Assembly: GCF_019061365.1 (NCBI RefSeq)
Contig: NZ_JAHPPD010000015.1
Coordinates: 1-37,787 of the forward strand
Length of the DNA stretch: 37,787 bases
Origin: Lentilactobacillus dabitei
GTDB lineage: Bacteria; Bacillota; Bacilli; Lactobacillales; Lactobacillaceae
Direction of reading: 5' to 3'
Under the pieces are notes generated by a model. It ran no database searches, was not told the origin of the DNA, and saw only the letters and a program-made list of their open reading frames with translations. Positions 9,122-18,124 of this stretch are shown here, piece by piece. The position numbers and the translations under genes were made by a program. The stretch's first letter is position 1; the number at the start of each line of letters is the position of its first letter.

Positions 9122-9307
9122 ATGGCTCAATTAAAAATTACTTTAAAACGTAGCGTAACTCACCGCCTCCCAAAGCAACGTAAAATTGTGAAGGCACTTG
9201 GCCTCGGCCGAGTTAATAGTACCGTTGTCAAACCAGATAACGAATCTATTCGTGGGGCTTTGTTCCAAATCGCTCACTTAATTGAAGTTGAACAAGTTAA
9301 AGACTAA
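9122..9307 (+). CDS. rpmD: 50S ribosomal protein L30
   Basis: L30 is a small large-subunit protein near 5S rRNA. The 61-residue product shows the family pattern [25 protein letters not shown] and ends after a valine-rich segment (IEVEQVKD). AAGGAGGGTG at the end of rpsE serves as its ribosome binding site. The spacing of 14 bases from rpsE is typical of the spc operon. Confidence 0.97.
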   Translation: MAQLKITLKRSVTHRLPKQRKIVKALGLGRVNSTVVKPDNESIRGALFQIAHLIEVEQVKD

Positions 9308-9334
9308 ATAAATTCGTAAGGAGGTGCCAATTTC

Positions 9335-9769
9335 ATGAAATTGCATGAATTGAAGGCTGCAGAAGGTTCTCGTTCATTACGTACTCGTAAGGGTCGCGGT
9401 CGTTCAGCAGGTAAAGGTAAGACTGCTGGTCGTGGACAAAAAGGACAAAAAGCTCGTGGAAAGACTCGTGTAGGATTCGAAGGTGGCCAAATGCCATTAT
9501 ATCGTCGAACTCCAAAGCGTGGTTTTAACAACATCAACCGTAAAGAATATGCAGTTGTTAATGTTGCTAAACTTGAAACTTTCGATGATGGTACTGAAGT
9601 AACACCTGAATTACTTCAAACTTCTGGAATCGTTAAGAATGCCAAATCTGGTATTAAGGTTCTTGGTGATGGTGAACTTACTAAAAAATTAACCGTTAAG
9701 GCTAATAAATTTTCGAAAGCTGCACAATCCGTTATTGAAAATGCGGGCGGTAAAATCGAGGTGGTTTAA
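9335..9769 (+). CDS. rplO: 50S ribosomal protein L15
   Basis: L15 is a late-assembly large-subunit protein with a long basic N-terminal tail. The 144-residue product begins [22 protein letters not shown] and continues [18 protein letters not shown] and [20 protein letters not shown], all family signatures. AAGGAGGTG precedes the ATG. The stop overlaps the secY start by one base (TTTAATG), a coupling common in spc operons. Confidence 0.98.
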   Translation: MKLHELKAAEGSRSLRTRKGRGRSAGKGKTAGRGQKGQKARGKTRVGFEGGQMPLYRRTPKRGFNNINRKEYAVVNVAKLETFDDGTEVTPELLQTSGIVKNAKSGIKVLGDGELTKKLTVKANKFSKAAQSVIENAGGKIEVV

Positions 9770-11085
9770 TGCTCTCGACTTTGGCAAGTGCGTTCAAAGT
9801 TAAAGAAATTAGAAACAAAATCCTTTTTACGCTTTTTGTTTTGGTAATATTCCGACTAGGAGCATACATAACTGTTCCCGGTATTAACGCGAAAGCACTT
9901 CAATCGGTTGCTTCTTCAGGACTAGTTAGTATTTTGAATACATTTAGTGGTGGGGGGCTCACGAACTATTCTATCTTTGCGATGGGAGTTTCACCGTACA
10001 TCACTGCTCAAATTATTATTCAATTACTTCAAATGGATATTGTTCCTAGATACGTTGAGTGGGGAAAACAAGGAGAGGTTGGTCGACGAAAGTTGAATCA
10101 ACATACTCGTTACTTAACGGTTATCCTTGCTTTCTTCCAATCAGTTGGAATTACAGCTGGATTTAATCAATTAAGTAGTTTGAACTTAGTGAATAACCCA
10201 AGTATCAAAACATTTGTTATTATCGGTTTGATTTTAACAGGTGGAACAATGTTAACCACATGGATGGGTGACATGATTACCGAACGAGGGATTGGAAATG
10301 GAATTTCCATGATCATCTTTGCTGGTATTGTTGCTCGAATTCCAGTTGGATTACAGTCATTGTGGCAACAATATTTTGTTGGAGTCACCGGTTCTGATTT
10401 ATGGCAACCAATCTTGTTTGCCATTGCCCTTCTAATTATTGTTTTGGTAATTGTTACATTCGTCACTTGGGTCCAACAGGCTGAGCGACGAGTACCAATT
10501 CAATATACTCGAAGAGTTTCAGGATCACCTGACAGCAGTTATCTTCCTTTGAAAGTTAACGTTGCTGGTGTTATTCCAGTTATTTTTGCAAGTTCATTTA
10601 TTGCAACTCCACAAACAATTCTGATGGCATTTACAAATAACTATTCGACCGCTGCTTGGTTTCAAATATTAAATAATGTGTTTAATATGCAGACACCGAC
10701 CGGGGCCGCATTCTATACCATTTTGATTATTATGTTCACTTTCTTCTATGCGTTTGTTCAGGTTAACCCAGAGAAACTGTCTGAGAACTTGCAGAAACAG
10801 GGAAGTTACATTCCTGGGGTTTGGCCCGGACATGAAACCCAATCATATGTTTCAGATCTGTTGATGAAATTAAGTACTGTTGGTGCTTTGTTCCTAGGAG
10901 TTGTTTCATTGATTCCGTTAATTGCGCAAAATCTTTGGAATTTGGATGAATCAATCGGACTTGGTGGAACTAGTTTACTAATCGTTGTTGGTGTTGCAAT
11001 CGAAACAATTCGTCAAATTCGTGGATTAATGATGAAACGTGAGTATGTTGGTTTCATTCATGGACCACGGCCAACTGATGAATAA
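9769..11085 (+). CDS. secY: Protein translocase subunit SecY
   Basis: SecY is the central pore of the Sec protein-export channel. The 438-residue protein shows the ten hydrophobic segments expected, the N-terminal KVKEIRNKILFTLFVLVIFR, the plug-region residues around FSGGGLTNYSIFAMGVSPYI, and the cytosolic loop RRVPIQYTRR. It also has the conserved C-terminal segment VGVAIETIRQIRGLMMKREY. It is co-translated with rplO and followed by adk after 39 bases. SecE and SecG are not in the window. Confidence 0.98.
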   Translation: MLSTLASAFKVKEIRNKILFTLFVLVIFRLGAYITVPGINAKALQSVASSGLVSILNTFSGGGLTNYSIFAMGVSPYITAQIIIQLLQMDIVPRYVEWGKQGEVGRRKLNQHTRYLTVILAFFQSVGITAGFNQLSSLNLVNNPSIKTFVIIGLILTGGTMLTTWMGDMITERGIGNGISMIIFAGIVARIPVGLQSLWQQYFVGVTGSDLWQPILFAIALLIIVLVIVTFVTWVQQAERRVPIQYTRRVSGSPDSSYLPLKVNVAGVIPVIFASSFIATPQTILMAFTNNYSTAAWFQILNNVFNMQTPTGAAFYTILIIMFTFFYAFVQVNPEKLSENLQKQGSYIPGVWPGHETQSYVSDLLMKLSTVGALFLGVVSLIPLIAQNLWNLDESIGLGGTSLLIVVGVAIETIRQIRGLMMKREYVGFIHGPRPTDE

Positions 11086-11124
11086 TTGATCGCAAGATTT
11101 TAATCAACGAGGAGGAGTTACAGA

Positions 11125-11781
11125 ATGTCATTGAATTTAATTTTAATGGGATTGCCTGGTGCAGGTAAAGGTACTCAAGCACAATATATTGTTGATAAAT
11201 ATAAGATTCCGCATATTTCTACTGGTGATATGTTTCGAGAAGCAATTTCTAACAGAACACCTCTTGGACTCAAAGCAAAAGAATATACGGATAAGGGAAA
11301 CCTTGTACCAGACGAAGTGACAAATGGAATTGTTAAGGAACGATTGGCCGAAGATGATACCAAGCCTGGCTTTCTGTTAGATGGTTATCCACGAACTTTA
11401 GAGCAAGCGGATGCATTAGCTAAGATGACAGAAGATTTAGGCAAGCCATTGTCTGCGGTTGTTAACATTGATGTTGATCCTAAACTGTTAACTGATCGGT
11501 TAACTGGCAGATTCATTTGTAAGAATTGTGGTGCAACTTATCATGAGTTGTATCATATGCCAAAGGTTACAGGAACTTGCGACGTTTGTGGTGGTCATGA
11601 ATTCTATCAACGTGAAGACGATAAGCCTGAGGCCGTTAAGACTCGACTTCAAGTTAACATCAAGATGAATACACCATTGATTTCATATTACAAAGACCGC
11701 AATTTACTGCACAACGTTGATGGCAGTAAATCTATCGACGATGTTTGGCAAAATGTTGACAAAATTCTTAGCTCTCTTTAA
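11125..11781 (+). CDS. adk: Adenylate kinase
   Basis: This cytosolic enzyme interconverts ATP plus AMP and two ADP. The 218-residue product has the P-loop [11 protein letters not shown] (residues 9-19), the AMP-binding TGDMFR and the DGYPRT motif. It is the long form with a LID domain whose four cysteines (C132, C135, C152, C155) form a structural zinc site. GAGGAGG precedes the ATG. The position after secY is the usual one in Bacilli. Confidence 0.98.
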   Translation: MSLNLILMGLPGAGKGTQAQYIVDKYKIPHISTGDMFREAISNRTPLGLKAKEYTDKGNLVPDEVTNGIVKERLAEDDTKPGFLLDGYPRTLEQADALAKMTEDLGKPLSAVVNIDVDPKLLTDRLTGRFICKNCGATYHELYHMPKVTGTCDVCGGHEFYQREDDKPEAVKTRLQVNIKMNTPLISYYKDRNLLHNVDGSKSIDDVWQNVDKILSSL

Positions 11782-11812
11782 TTGCTATTCATAAGGTGTT
11801 GAGACGATTAGA

Positions 11813-11841
11813 TTGATGAAATATGTTGAATGTGGTAGACT
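11813..11841 (+). promoter_or_regulatory. Candidate promoter upstream of infA
   Basis: TTGATG (11813-11818), a 17-base spacer and TAGACT (11836-11841) form a plausible sigma-A promoter, strengthened by TGG just before the -10 (extended -10). It lies in the 124-base adk-infA gap, and a promoter would explain that gap inside an otherwise tightly packed operon. Confidence 0.4.
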
Positions 11842-11905
11842 ATCAAAGGTTTGTCAAGTTAATTTATTTAATTCAATCTAAATTTAACATTGGAGGTGTT
11901 ATTGA

Positions 11906-12124
11906 GTGGCTAAAGATAATGTTATTGAAGTTGAAGGAAAAGTGGTTGAAACATTGCCAAACGCAATGTTTCGTGTCGAACTTGAAAACGGACACGAAAT
12001 TCTAGCTCATGTTTCTGGGAAAATTCGGATGCATTACATTCGGATCCTTCCTGGAGACAAGGTTACTGTTGAAATGTCTCCTTACGATCTGAGTAAGGGT
12101 AGAATCACTTATCGATTTAAGTAA
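11906..12124 (+). CDS. infA: Translation initiation factor IF-1
   Basis: IF-1 is an S1/OB-fold protein that occupies the ribosomal A site during initiation. The 72-residue product begins [22 protein letters not shown] and ends with [18 protein letters not shown], identical in layout to the family. It starts at GTG 11906 after GGAGGTG (11892-11898). A perfect 9-bp inverted repeat (TTAGATTGA 11808-11816 / TCAATCTAA 11873-11881) lies in its upstream gap and could fold in readthrough RNA from adk. Confidence 0.98.
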   Translation: MAKDNVIEVEGKVVETLPNAMFRVELENGHEILAHVSGKIRMHYIRILPGDKVTVEMSPYDLSKGRITYRFK

Positions 12125-12159
12125 TTCTTGTCTTCATCATTTTTCGAGGAGGATTAAAA

Positions 12160-12279
12160 ATGAAAGTACGACCATCAGTAAAACCAATGTGTGAACATTG
12201 TAAGGTTATCAAACGAAAAGGCCGAGTAATGATTATTTGCTCAGCAAATCCAAAGCATAAACAACGCCAAGGTAAATAA
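12160..12279 (+). CDS. rpmJ: 50S ribosomal protein L36 (zinc form)
   Basis: L36 is the smallest large-subunit protein and holds a zinc knuckle. The 39-residue product begins [20 protein letters not shown] and keeps the C11-C14-C27-H33 zinc ligands. GAGGAGG at 12147-12153 precedes ATG 12160. It lies between infA and rpsM, the standard order of the alpha operon. Confidence 0.97.
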   Translation: MKVRPSVKPMCEHCKVIKRKGRVMIICSANPKHKQRQGK

Positions 12280-12303
12280 ACATAAACAGGAGGTGTATGC
12301 TCA

Positions 12304-12666
12304 ATGGCTCGTATTGCCGGAATTGATTTACCCCGTGATAAGCGAATTGTCATCGGACTAACATATATATTTGGTATCGGCACGACGACTTCCCAAAAGA
12401 TTCTTGCTCAAGCAGGTGTCTCAGAAGACGTCCGTGTTCGTGATTTAACACCAGACCAAGAAGACAAAATCCGTGAGATTGTTAGTAATCTAAAAATTGA
12501 AGGTGACTTACGTCGTGAAGTAAGTATGAACATCAAGCGTCTTCAAGAAATTGGTTCATATCGTGGAATGCGTCACCGTCGTGGTTTGCCTGTTCGTGGT
12601 CAACATACCAAGAACAATGCCCGCACTAGAAAAGGCAGCAAAGTTGCCGCAGGCAGAAGAAAATAA
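12304..12666 (+). CDS. rpsM: 30S ribosomal protein S13
   Basis: S13 forms intersubunit bridges B1a/b and contacts the P-site tRNA through its basic tail. The 120-residue product begins [26 protein letters not shown] and carries the C-terminal signature [29 protein letters not shown] precedes the ATG. Length is normal. Confidence 0.98.
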   Translation: MARIAGIDLPRDKRIVIGLTYIFGIGTTTSQKILAQAGVSEDVRVRDLTPDQEDKIREIVSNLKIEGDLRREVSMNIKRLQEIGSYRGMRHRRGLPVRGQHTKNNARTRKGSKVAAGRRK

Positions 12667-12691
12667 TAAATAAAGGAGGTCATCTGTTTTT

Positions 12692-13081
12692 ATGGTAAAC
12701 AAAAAGACAAGTCGCAAGCGCCGGGCTAAAAAGAATATTGCGTCAGGTATTGCACATATTCACTCAACCTTCAACAATACTTTAGTTATGATTACTGACG
12801 CCCAAGGAAACGCTGTTTCTTGGTCATCAGCTGGTGCATTGGGCTTCCGTGGAAGTCGTAAGTCAACTCCATTTGCCGCTCAAATGGCTGCTGAAGCAGC
12901 TGCGAAGGCTTCAATGGAACATGGAATGAAATCCGTTGAAGTAGCTGTTAAAGGACCAGGTTCTGGTCGTGAAGCTGCTATTCGTGCACTTCAAGCTACT
13001 GGTTTGGAAGTCACTGCTATTCGTGATGTTACTCCGGTACCTCACAATGGATCTCGTCCTCCAAAGCGTCGTCGAGTTTAA
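12692..13081 (+). CDS. rpsK: 30S ribosomal protein S11
   Basis: S11 lies in the platform near the mRNA exit and the E site. The 129-residue product contains [41 protein letters not shown], and the C-terminal [26 protein letters not shown] precedes the ATG. The following gap to rpoA is longer than usual for the operon and contains an 8-bp inverted repeat. Confidence 0.98.
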   Translation: MVNKKTSRKRRAKKNIASGIAHIHSTFNNTLVMITDAQGNAVSWSSAGALGFRGSRKSTPFAAQMAAEAAAKASMEHGMKSVEVAVKGPGSGREAAIRALQATGLEVTAIRDVTPVPHNGSRPPKRRRV

Positions 13082-13175
13082 TTAGAGACATTCAATATAG
13101 TGAAGTTTATTTTGTTTGAGTATATTGATATTTTGCATGTAGACTCACGCGTTTTGAAAGGGGTTAATGATAAGA

Positions 13176-14126
13176 ATGATTGAATTTGAAAAGCCTAACA
13201 TTCATAAGATAGAAGAGACTAAGAACTACGGTGAAGTTGTCGTAGAGCCACTGGAACGTGGTTATGGAACTACCCTTGGTAATTCTTTACGACGAACTTT
13301 ATTGTCATCACTCCCCGGGGCTGCTGTTACCAGTATCCAGATTGATGATGTTCTGCATGAATTTTCAACTATTAAGGGAGTAGTTGAAGATGTTACTCAA
13401 ATTATCTTGAATGTTAAGAAAATTTCTTTGAAATTAGATGGGCCAGAAGATGAAGAAGAGAATCTAGAGATCGACGTCATTGGTCCTGCTGATGTTACTG
13501 CCGGTGATATTCAAGGTGATAGTGATGTAACGGTCTTAAATCCTGACTTGCACATTGCTACAGTCGCTGATGGGGCTACATTCCATATGCGATTAACTGC
13601 CAACAAGGGTCGCGGCTATGTTTCTGCTGTTGAAAACAAGAAGCGTAGTTCAGAGATGCCTATTGGAGTGCTTCCGGTCGATTCAATTTATACCCCAATC
13701 GAACGTGTCAACTATCAAGTTGAAAGCACTCGGGTTGGACAACGTGATGATTTTGATAAGCTGACTTTGGATGTTTGGACTGATGGTTCAATCACACCAA
13801 GTGAAGCCGTTAGTTTAGCAGCCAAAATTTTAACTGAACATCTTGAAATGTTCGTTGATTTGACTGATGAAGCTAAAAATACCGAAATCATGGTTGAAAA
13901 AGAAGAGACCCATAAGGAAAAGATGCTGGAAATGACAATTGAGGAATTGGACTTATCTGTTCGTTCATACAATTGTTTGAAACGTGCCGGCATTAACACT
14001 GTTCAAGAACTTACTGAAAAGACCGAAGCTGACATGATGAAAGTTCGTAACTTAGGTCGTAAGTCACTTGAAGAGGTCAAAGAAAAATTAGCTGCATTAG
14101 GCCTTTCACTTCGTAAAGAAGACTAA
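13176..14126 (+). CDS. rpoA: DNA-directed RNA polymerase subunit alpha
   Basis: Alpha dimerises to nucleate RNA polymerase, and its C-terminal domain binds UP elements and activators. The 316-residue product has the N-terminal domain ([24 protein letters not shown]), an acidic linker and the helix-hairpin-helix C-terminal domain from about residue 245 ([20 protein letters not shown]). I prefer ATG 13176, giving MIEFEKPNI as in the family. An in-frame ATG at 13167 lies only three bases after the GAAAGGGG site. A weak promoter-like pair (TTGAGT 13116-13121, TAGACT 13140-13145, 18-base spacer) precedes it. Confidence 0.98.
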   Translation: MIEFEKPNIHKIEETKNYGEVVVEPLERGYGTTLGNSLRRTLLSSLPGAAVTSIQIDDVLHEFSTIKGVVEDVTQIILNVKKISLKLDGPEDEEENLEIDVIGPADVTAGDIQGDSDVTVLNPDLHIATVADGATFHMRLTANKGRGYVSAVENKKRSSEMPIGVLPVDSIYTPIERVNYQVESTRVGQRDDFDKLTLDVWTDGSITPSEAVSLAAKILTEHLEMFVDLTDEAKNTEIMVEKEETHKEKMLEMTIEELDLSVRSYNCLKRAGINTVQELTEKTEADMMKVRNLGRKSLEEVKEKLAALGLSLRKED

Positions 14127-14153
14127 CAAATAAAAAAGGAGGACATCTAAATT

Positions 14154-14537
14154 ATGAGTTATCGGAAATTACAACGTAGTAGCGAACATCGTCGTTCATT
14201 GCTTCGGAATTTGACAACTGACTTGATCATTCATGGTCAGATTGTGACCACTGAAGCTAAAGCCAAGGAAGTTCGTTCAACTACCGATAAGATGATTTCA
14301 CTTGGTAAGCGCGGTGATTTACACGCTCGTCGACAAGCTGCCGCATTCATTCGGGATGTTGTTGCAGATGTTAAAGAAGATGGTGATGATATTACCGTTA
14401 CTACTGCTTTGCAAAAAGTATTCGGCGACTTAGCTACTAAGTATGCTGATCGTAATGGTGGTTACACTAGAATCTTAAAGACTATGCCTCGTCGCGGTGA
14501 CGGTGCTCCAATGGTTATCCTTGAATTGGTTGACTAA
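14154..14537 (+). CDS. rplQ: 50S ribosomal protein L17
   Basis: L17 is located near the tunnel exit. The 127-residue product begins [24 protein letters not shown] and carries [29 protein letters not shown] and the end [32 protein letters not shown] precedes the ATG. It is the last gene of the S10-spc-alpha cluster and is followed by a structured 3' region. Confidence 0.98.
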   Translation: MSYRKLQRSSEHRRSLLRNLTTDLIIHGQIVTTEAKAKEVRSTTDKMISLGKRGDLHARRQAAAFIRDVVADVKEDGDDITVTTALQKVFGDLATKYADRNGGYTRILKTMPRRGDGAPMVILELVD

Positions 14538-14569
14538 TCGTCTTTAATTCAATCACATATTTTCACGAG

Positions 14570-14677
14570 AATCACTCAGGTTATTGGTATAGAACGTTAT
14601 GATGGTGGATCTTATTCCTAGTCTAGTTTGAATGTGAGACGCGTCTCATGCACTGATTTCCTGTAAGTGATTTTTTT
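14570..14677 (+). ncRNA. Candidate L17 downstream element with terminator T-run
   Basis: AATCACT plus CAGG (14570-14580) pairs with CCTG plus AGTGATT (14660-14672), eleven base pairs with a 2-base bulge, closing a 79-base region and ending in seven Ts (14671-14677). Inside lies the perfect palindrome TGAGACGCGTCTCA (14635-14648), a hairpin with loop CGCG. Known biology: the L17 downstream element RNA motif occurs just after rplQ in lactic acid bacteria and Listeria. Assignment by position and structure is inference, and I did not match its consensus. Confidence 0.55.
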
Positions 14678-14722
14678 GTACATAAATTCAATCTATTGCG
14701 CGTTCAAATGAGGAATTTATCC

Positions 14723-15556
14723 ATGAAAGATATCATTCAAGTAAAAAACATTTCATTTAATTATGCTGACCAACCTTTACTATTTGATAATTTGTCACTG
14801 AACGTCCACGAAGGTGAATGGCTAGCGCTGATCGGTCAAAATGGGAGTGGCAAGAGTACGCTGGCAAGACTGATTGATGGCTTGAATGTTTTAAAACAAG
14901 GGCAGATCATAGTGGACGGCTTATTCGTGAACGACGAAAATATTCTTGATGTTCGCAATAAAATTGGCATGGTCTTTCAGAATCCAGAGGATCAGTTTGT
15001 CGGGGCCACTGTCGAAGATGACGTTGCCTTTGGACTCGAAAATCGTCAGGTTGATCGGAAACAAATGCATCATATTGTTGAGAGCAGTCTCAAAAATGTG
15101 AATATGTGGGATTTTAGAGATCGAATCCCCGCTAACTTATCAGGTGGGCAAAAGCAGCGAGTCGCAATTGCCGGAATTGTTGCTTTGAGTCCCCAAATAA
15201 TTATTCTTGATGAAGCAACCAGTATGTTAGATCCGCGAGGGCGACAAGATATTTTGAATCTGGTGCGTGAGATCAAAGCAAAAAATCATTTAACGGTTAT
15301 CTCAATTACCCACGATATTGACGAAGCTGCTGGTGCGGACCGGGTTGTGGTGATTAATCACGGCAAAAAAATTGATGAAGATGTTCCAGATAAGATATTT
15401 TCGAATACTGAACAATTGGCACAAATTGGGTTAGATGCCCCATACACATCTCAACTCATTGCAGCCTTAAAAAGAAAAGGTGTCAACCTGAATCAGCAAT
15501 ATCTTGATAGCGAGAGGTTAATAGCATGGATAAAGCAATTAGTTTCGAACAAGTAA
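14723..15556 (+). CDS. ecfA1: ECF transporter energy-coupling ATPase EcfA1
   Basis: This is the first of two ABC ATPases that drive group II energy-coupling factor vitamin importers. The 277-residue product has Walker A GQNGSGKS (38-45), a Q-loop ([11 protein letters not shown]), the signature LSGGQKQR and Walker [13 protein letters not shown], followed by the H-loop histidine (SITHDIDE). I start at ATG 14723, with AGGAA upstream. The longer frame from 14696 lacks a ribosome binding site. The 3' end overlaps ecfA2 by 31 bases. Confidence 0.96.
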   Translation: MKDIIQVKNISFNYADQPLLFDNLSLNVHEGEWLALIGQNGSGKSTLARLIDGLNVLKQGQIIVDGLFVNDENILDVRNKIGMVFQNPEDQFVGATVEDDVAFGLENRQVDRKQMHHIVESSLKNVNMWDFRDRIPANLSGGQKQRVAIAGIVALSPQIIILDEATSMLDPRGRQDILNLVREIKAKNHLTVISITHDIDEAAGADRVVVINHGKKIDEDVPDKIFSNTEQLAQIGLDAPYTSQLIAALKRKGVNLNQQYLDSERLIAWIKQLVSNK

Positions 15557-16404
15557 CCCACACATACCAAGCAAATACCCCGTATGCACAAAATGCGTTG
15601 GCTGATGTTTCATTGGTCATTCCGAACAATTCATTTACGGCTATCATCGGTCATACTGGAAGTGGCAAATCGACCCTCGTTCAGCATATCAATGCCTTGC
15701 TAAAGCCTACCAAAGGAAGCGTTCAAGTACTTGGTAGGGTAATTACACCAGCTACGACAAACAAGAATCTTAAAGCATTTCGTCAACATGTTGGCATGGT
15801 TTTTCAATTCCCTGAAAAACAACTTTTTGAGGAAACGGTTATTAAAGATATCATGTTTGGCCCTAAAAACTACGGTGTTAGTGATGCTGATGCCCAGCAG
15901 GCAGCCAAATCGGCGATGAAGCTTGTTGGTTTGGATCAATCTTTGGCTGAAAAATCGCCTTTTGATCTGTCTGGAGGTCAAATGAGGCGGGTGGCAATCG
16001 CTGGAGTCCTTGCTATGAAGCCGGAAATTCTCATTCTTGACGAACCGACTGCCGGGTTAGATCCTCGGGGTCATAAAGAGATTATGGATTTGGCCCAACA
16101 ATTGCATGACGAAGATCAAATGACGATCATTTTGGTGACCCATCAAATGGATGATGTGGTGAACTACGCTTCTCAGGTCGTTGTGATGGACGAAGGAAAA
16201 ATTGTCAAAACCGGTACAGCTGCCGAAATCTTTACTGATCCGGGATGGGTTTATAAAATGCAACTTAATTTACCTAGCAGTGCGGAATTTGCCCAAAAAT
16301 TGGTTGATGCAGGTGTTCCAGTCGGCAAATTACCACTGACAATTGATCAGCTCGCCACTAAAATTTCGCAATTGGTGGCTGAAGGAGCGGATACGGATGA
16401 GTAA
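15526..16404 (+). CDS. ecfA2: ECF transporter energy-coupling ATPase EcfA2
   Basis: This is the second ATPase of the ECF module and forms a heterodimer with EcfA1. The 292-residue product shows Walker [10 protein letters not shown], a Q-loop [13 protein letters not shown] typical of EcfA2, the signature [14 protein letters not shown] and Walker [19 protein letters not shown] lies at the end of ecfA1. It overlaps ecfA1 by 31 bases and ecfT by 8, so the three proteins are likely made at coupled rates. Confidence 0.96.
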   Translation: MDKAISFEQVTHTYQANTPYAQNALADVSLVIPNNSFTAIIGHTGSGKSTLVQHINALLKPTKGSVQVLGRVITPATTNKNLKAFRQHVGMVFQFPEKQLFEETVIKDIMFGPKNYGVSDADAQQAAKSAMKLVGLDQSLAEKSPFDLSGGQMRRVAIAGVLAMKPEILILDEPTAGLDPRGHKEIMDLAQQLHDEDQMTIILVTHQMDDVVNYASQVVVMDEGKIVKTGTAAEIFTDPGWVYKMQLNLPSSAEFAQKLVDAGVPVGKLPLTIDQLATKISQLVAEGADTDE

Positions 16405-17191
16405 TTTCTTATTTGGCAGATATTTACCAGGAAATTCCTGGGTTCATCAAATGAGCCCGCAGTCAAAACTGATGTTGAGCTTTTATTTTGTGATTGTGAT
16501 ATTTTTTGCTAATAACTTGGCTTCTTACGCTGCCTTAGCAGTATTAATCGCAATTGTGATTTTGTTGTCTGGCGTTTCAATCCTCTTTTTTCTTAAAGGA
16601 ATCCGGCCGTTGGTTTGGTTGATTATTTTTACTGTCGCCCTCCAAATCCTGTTTAGTGCTGGTGGAACAGTTCTCTGGAAATGGGGACCATTTTCGGTCA
16701 CAAATTTAAGCTTGATTAACGGTGGCTTTATTTTTATCCGCTTTTTGCTGATCATTATGATTTCCACCGTTTTAACGTTAACGACAACTCCATTGGCAAT
16801 TGCGGATGGGGTGCAGACAGTGTTAAAGCCACTCAAGAAAGTAAAGTTTCCTGTTGATACGCTGGCGCTCATGCTGTCGATTGCCTTACGGTTTGTGCCA
16901 ACATTGATGGATGAAATGGAAACAATTCTGAACGCTCAGCGGTCGCGTGGCGTTGATTTTGGTTCAGGAAGCTTAAAGCATCGAGTCCAAGCAGCCGTTC
17001 CGCTATTAGTCCCGTTATTTACTGGGGCGATCAATCACGCGGAGAATCTGTCAACGGCAATGGAAGCTAGAGGATTTTCGGATAGCGAACACAGGAGTAA
17101 GTATCGAATTTATCGGTGGCAGTTAAAGGACACGGTTAGTTGGCTCGTTTTTCTGCTGGTTGGCGGGTTAGTATTATATCTACGAAAATAG
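16397..17191 (+). CDS. ecfT: ECF transporter transmembrane protein EcfT
   Basis: EcfT is the membrane scaffold linking EcfA1/EcfA2 to exchangeable S components. The 264-residue product begins [25 protein letters not shown] and has several hydrophobic helices. Its two cytoplasmic coupling helices carry the expected short arginine motifs (AQRSRGVDF and AMEARGFSD). ATG 16397 is preceded by GAAGGAG. The longer frame from 16343 would overlap ecfA2 further without a better site. truA follows within nine bases. Confidence 0.95.
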   Translation: MSNFLFGRYLPGNSWVHQMSPQSKLMLSFYFVIVIFFANNLASYAALAVLIAIVILLSGVSILFFLKGIRPLVWLIIFTVALQILFSAGGTVLWKWGPFSVTNLSLINGGFIFIRFLLIIMISTVLTLTTTPLAIADGVQTVLKPLKKVKFPVDTLALMLSIALRFVPTLMDEMETILNAQRSRGVDFGSGSLKHRVQAAVPLLVPLFTGAINHAENLSTAMEARGFSDSEHRSKYRIYRWQLKDTVSWLVFLLVGGLVLYLRK

Positions 17192-17199
17192 TTGGGGTG

Positions 17200-18000
17200 A
17201 TGATCATCCGTTATAAAGTAACGGTCAAGTACGATGGCACGCTTTTTAGTGGTTTTCAAAGGCAGCCTGGCAAACGAACAATTGAAGGGGTATTGACAAA
17301 ACAAGTGAATTTAATGGCTAAAAATCCTGATCCGCCAATTGTGGTCTATGGATCTGGACGAACTGACTCAGGCGTTCATGCATTTGGTCAGGTTATTCAC
17401 TTTGATTTTCCATATAATCTGCCGACTGAGGCTATTTACCGTGGGTTAAACAGCATGTTGCCACTGGATATGGAAATTATGAAAGTCGAAAAGGTAGCGT
17501 CGGATTTTCACGCCCGCTATGATGTATCCGGTAAACGATATTTTTATCGAGTGGATTTAGGCGAATTTTTGGATCCGTTTAAACGTAACTATACGGGTCA
17601 CTGGAAGTTTCCAATTGATTTTAACCGGGTCACCGAAGCATTACCTGATTTCCTTGGCGAACATGATTTTTCTAGTTTTGTTGCCTCTGGCTCGACTGCC
17701 AAATCCAATGTTCGATCGATTTATGAAGCAACCGGCAAACTGGATGAGGCTGCCAATGAACTTCAGTTAGAGTTTTACGGCAATGGCTTCCTCTATAACA
17801 TGGTTCGGATCATGGTTGGGGTAATTGTCGAGATCGGATCGAATAGACGCCCTGAACATGATATACGGCGCTTATACGAGGTCAAAGATCGAAACCAGGC
17901 ACGGCTAACGATGCCCGCCTCTGGTTTATATCTTAAAAAGGTTTACTACGAGGGTGAAGATCCAGCTCACCCAACAAAATTATCCACTCGGCCCCGATAA
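17200..18000 (+). CDS. truA: tRNA pseudouridine(38-40) synthase TruA
   Basis: TruA converts U38, U39 and U40 of the tRNA anticodon arm to pseudouridine. The 266-residue product begins MIIRYKVTVKYDGTLFSGFQRQP and has the catalytic motif GSGRTDSGVHA with the nucleophilic aspartate at D56. The end of the fold includes FYGNGFLYNMVRIMVG. ATG 17200 lies nine bases after the ecfT stop. The preceding GGGGTG is too close to be a strong ribosome binding site, so translation probably depends on coupling to ecfT. Confidence 0.95.
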   Translation: MIIRYKVTVKYDGTLFSGFQRQPGKRTIEGVLTKQVNLMAKNPDPPIVVYGSGRTDSGVHAFGQVIHFDFPYNLPTEAIYRGLNSMLPLDMEIMKVEKVASDFHARYDVSGKRYFYRVDLGEFLDPFKRNYTGHWKFPIDFNRVTEALPDFLGEHDFSSFVASGSTAKSNVRSIYEATGKLDEAANELQLEFYGNGFLYNMVRIMVGVIVEIGSNRRPEHDIRRLYEVKDRNQARLTMPASGLYLKKVYYEGEDPAHPTKLSTRPR

Positions 18001-18012
18001 TTACAAAACTGA

Positions 18013-18041
18013 TTGACTTTTAGTGGAATAATTTGTATTAT
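18013..18041 (+). promoter_or_regulatory. Sigma-A promoter of rplM-rpsI
   Basis: TTGACT (18013-18018), a 17-base spacer and TATTAT (18036-18041) form a near-consensus promoter. Transcription would begin close to 18048 and include the leader hairpin at 18055-18101. It separates rplM-rpsI transcription from the ecf-truA operon. Confidence 0.8.
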
Positions 18042-18054
18042 GTTAGTTGGTATT

Positions 18055-18101
18055 GTTTGCCCCACGATAAGCCCCGGAATCTTATTTGGTGTCGAACAAA
18101 C
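18055..18101 (+). promoter_or_regulatory. Structured leader of rplM-rpsI (L13 leader-type)
   Basis: GTTTG (18055-18059) pairs with CAAAC (18097-18101). CAC plus GATAAG (18063-18071) pairs with CTTATT plus GTG (18081-18091) around a 2-base bulge, and the apical loop is CCCCGGAAT. The hairpin is inside the short rplM leader, 11 bases before the GGAGGA site. L13 leaders that autoregulate rplM-rpsI are known in low-GC Gram-positives. Membership here is inferred from position and fold. Confidence 0.6.
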
Positions 18102-18124
18102 ACAGGAACATGGAGGAATATAAC

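Noticed and set aside
9304-9537. Minus-strand frame rich in Arg/Pro opposite rplO
   Set aside because: It mirrors the basic, glycine-rich N-terminus of L15; no ribosome binding site and no homology.
11823-12005. 60-codon plus-strand frame upstream of and overlapping infA
   Set aside because: Shares sequence with infA in another frame and lacks a ribosome binding site; the upstream part covers the infA promoter region.
13167-13175. Earlier rpoA start adding MIR
   Set aside because: It lies only three bases from the GAAAGGGG site and adds residues absent from the family, whose proteins begin MIEFEKP.
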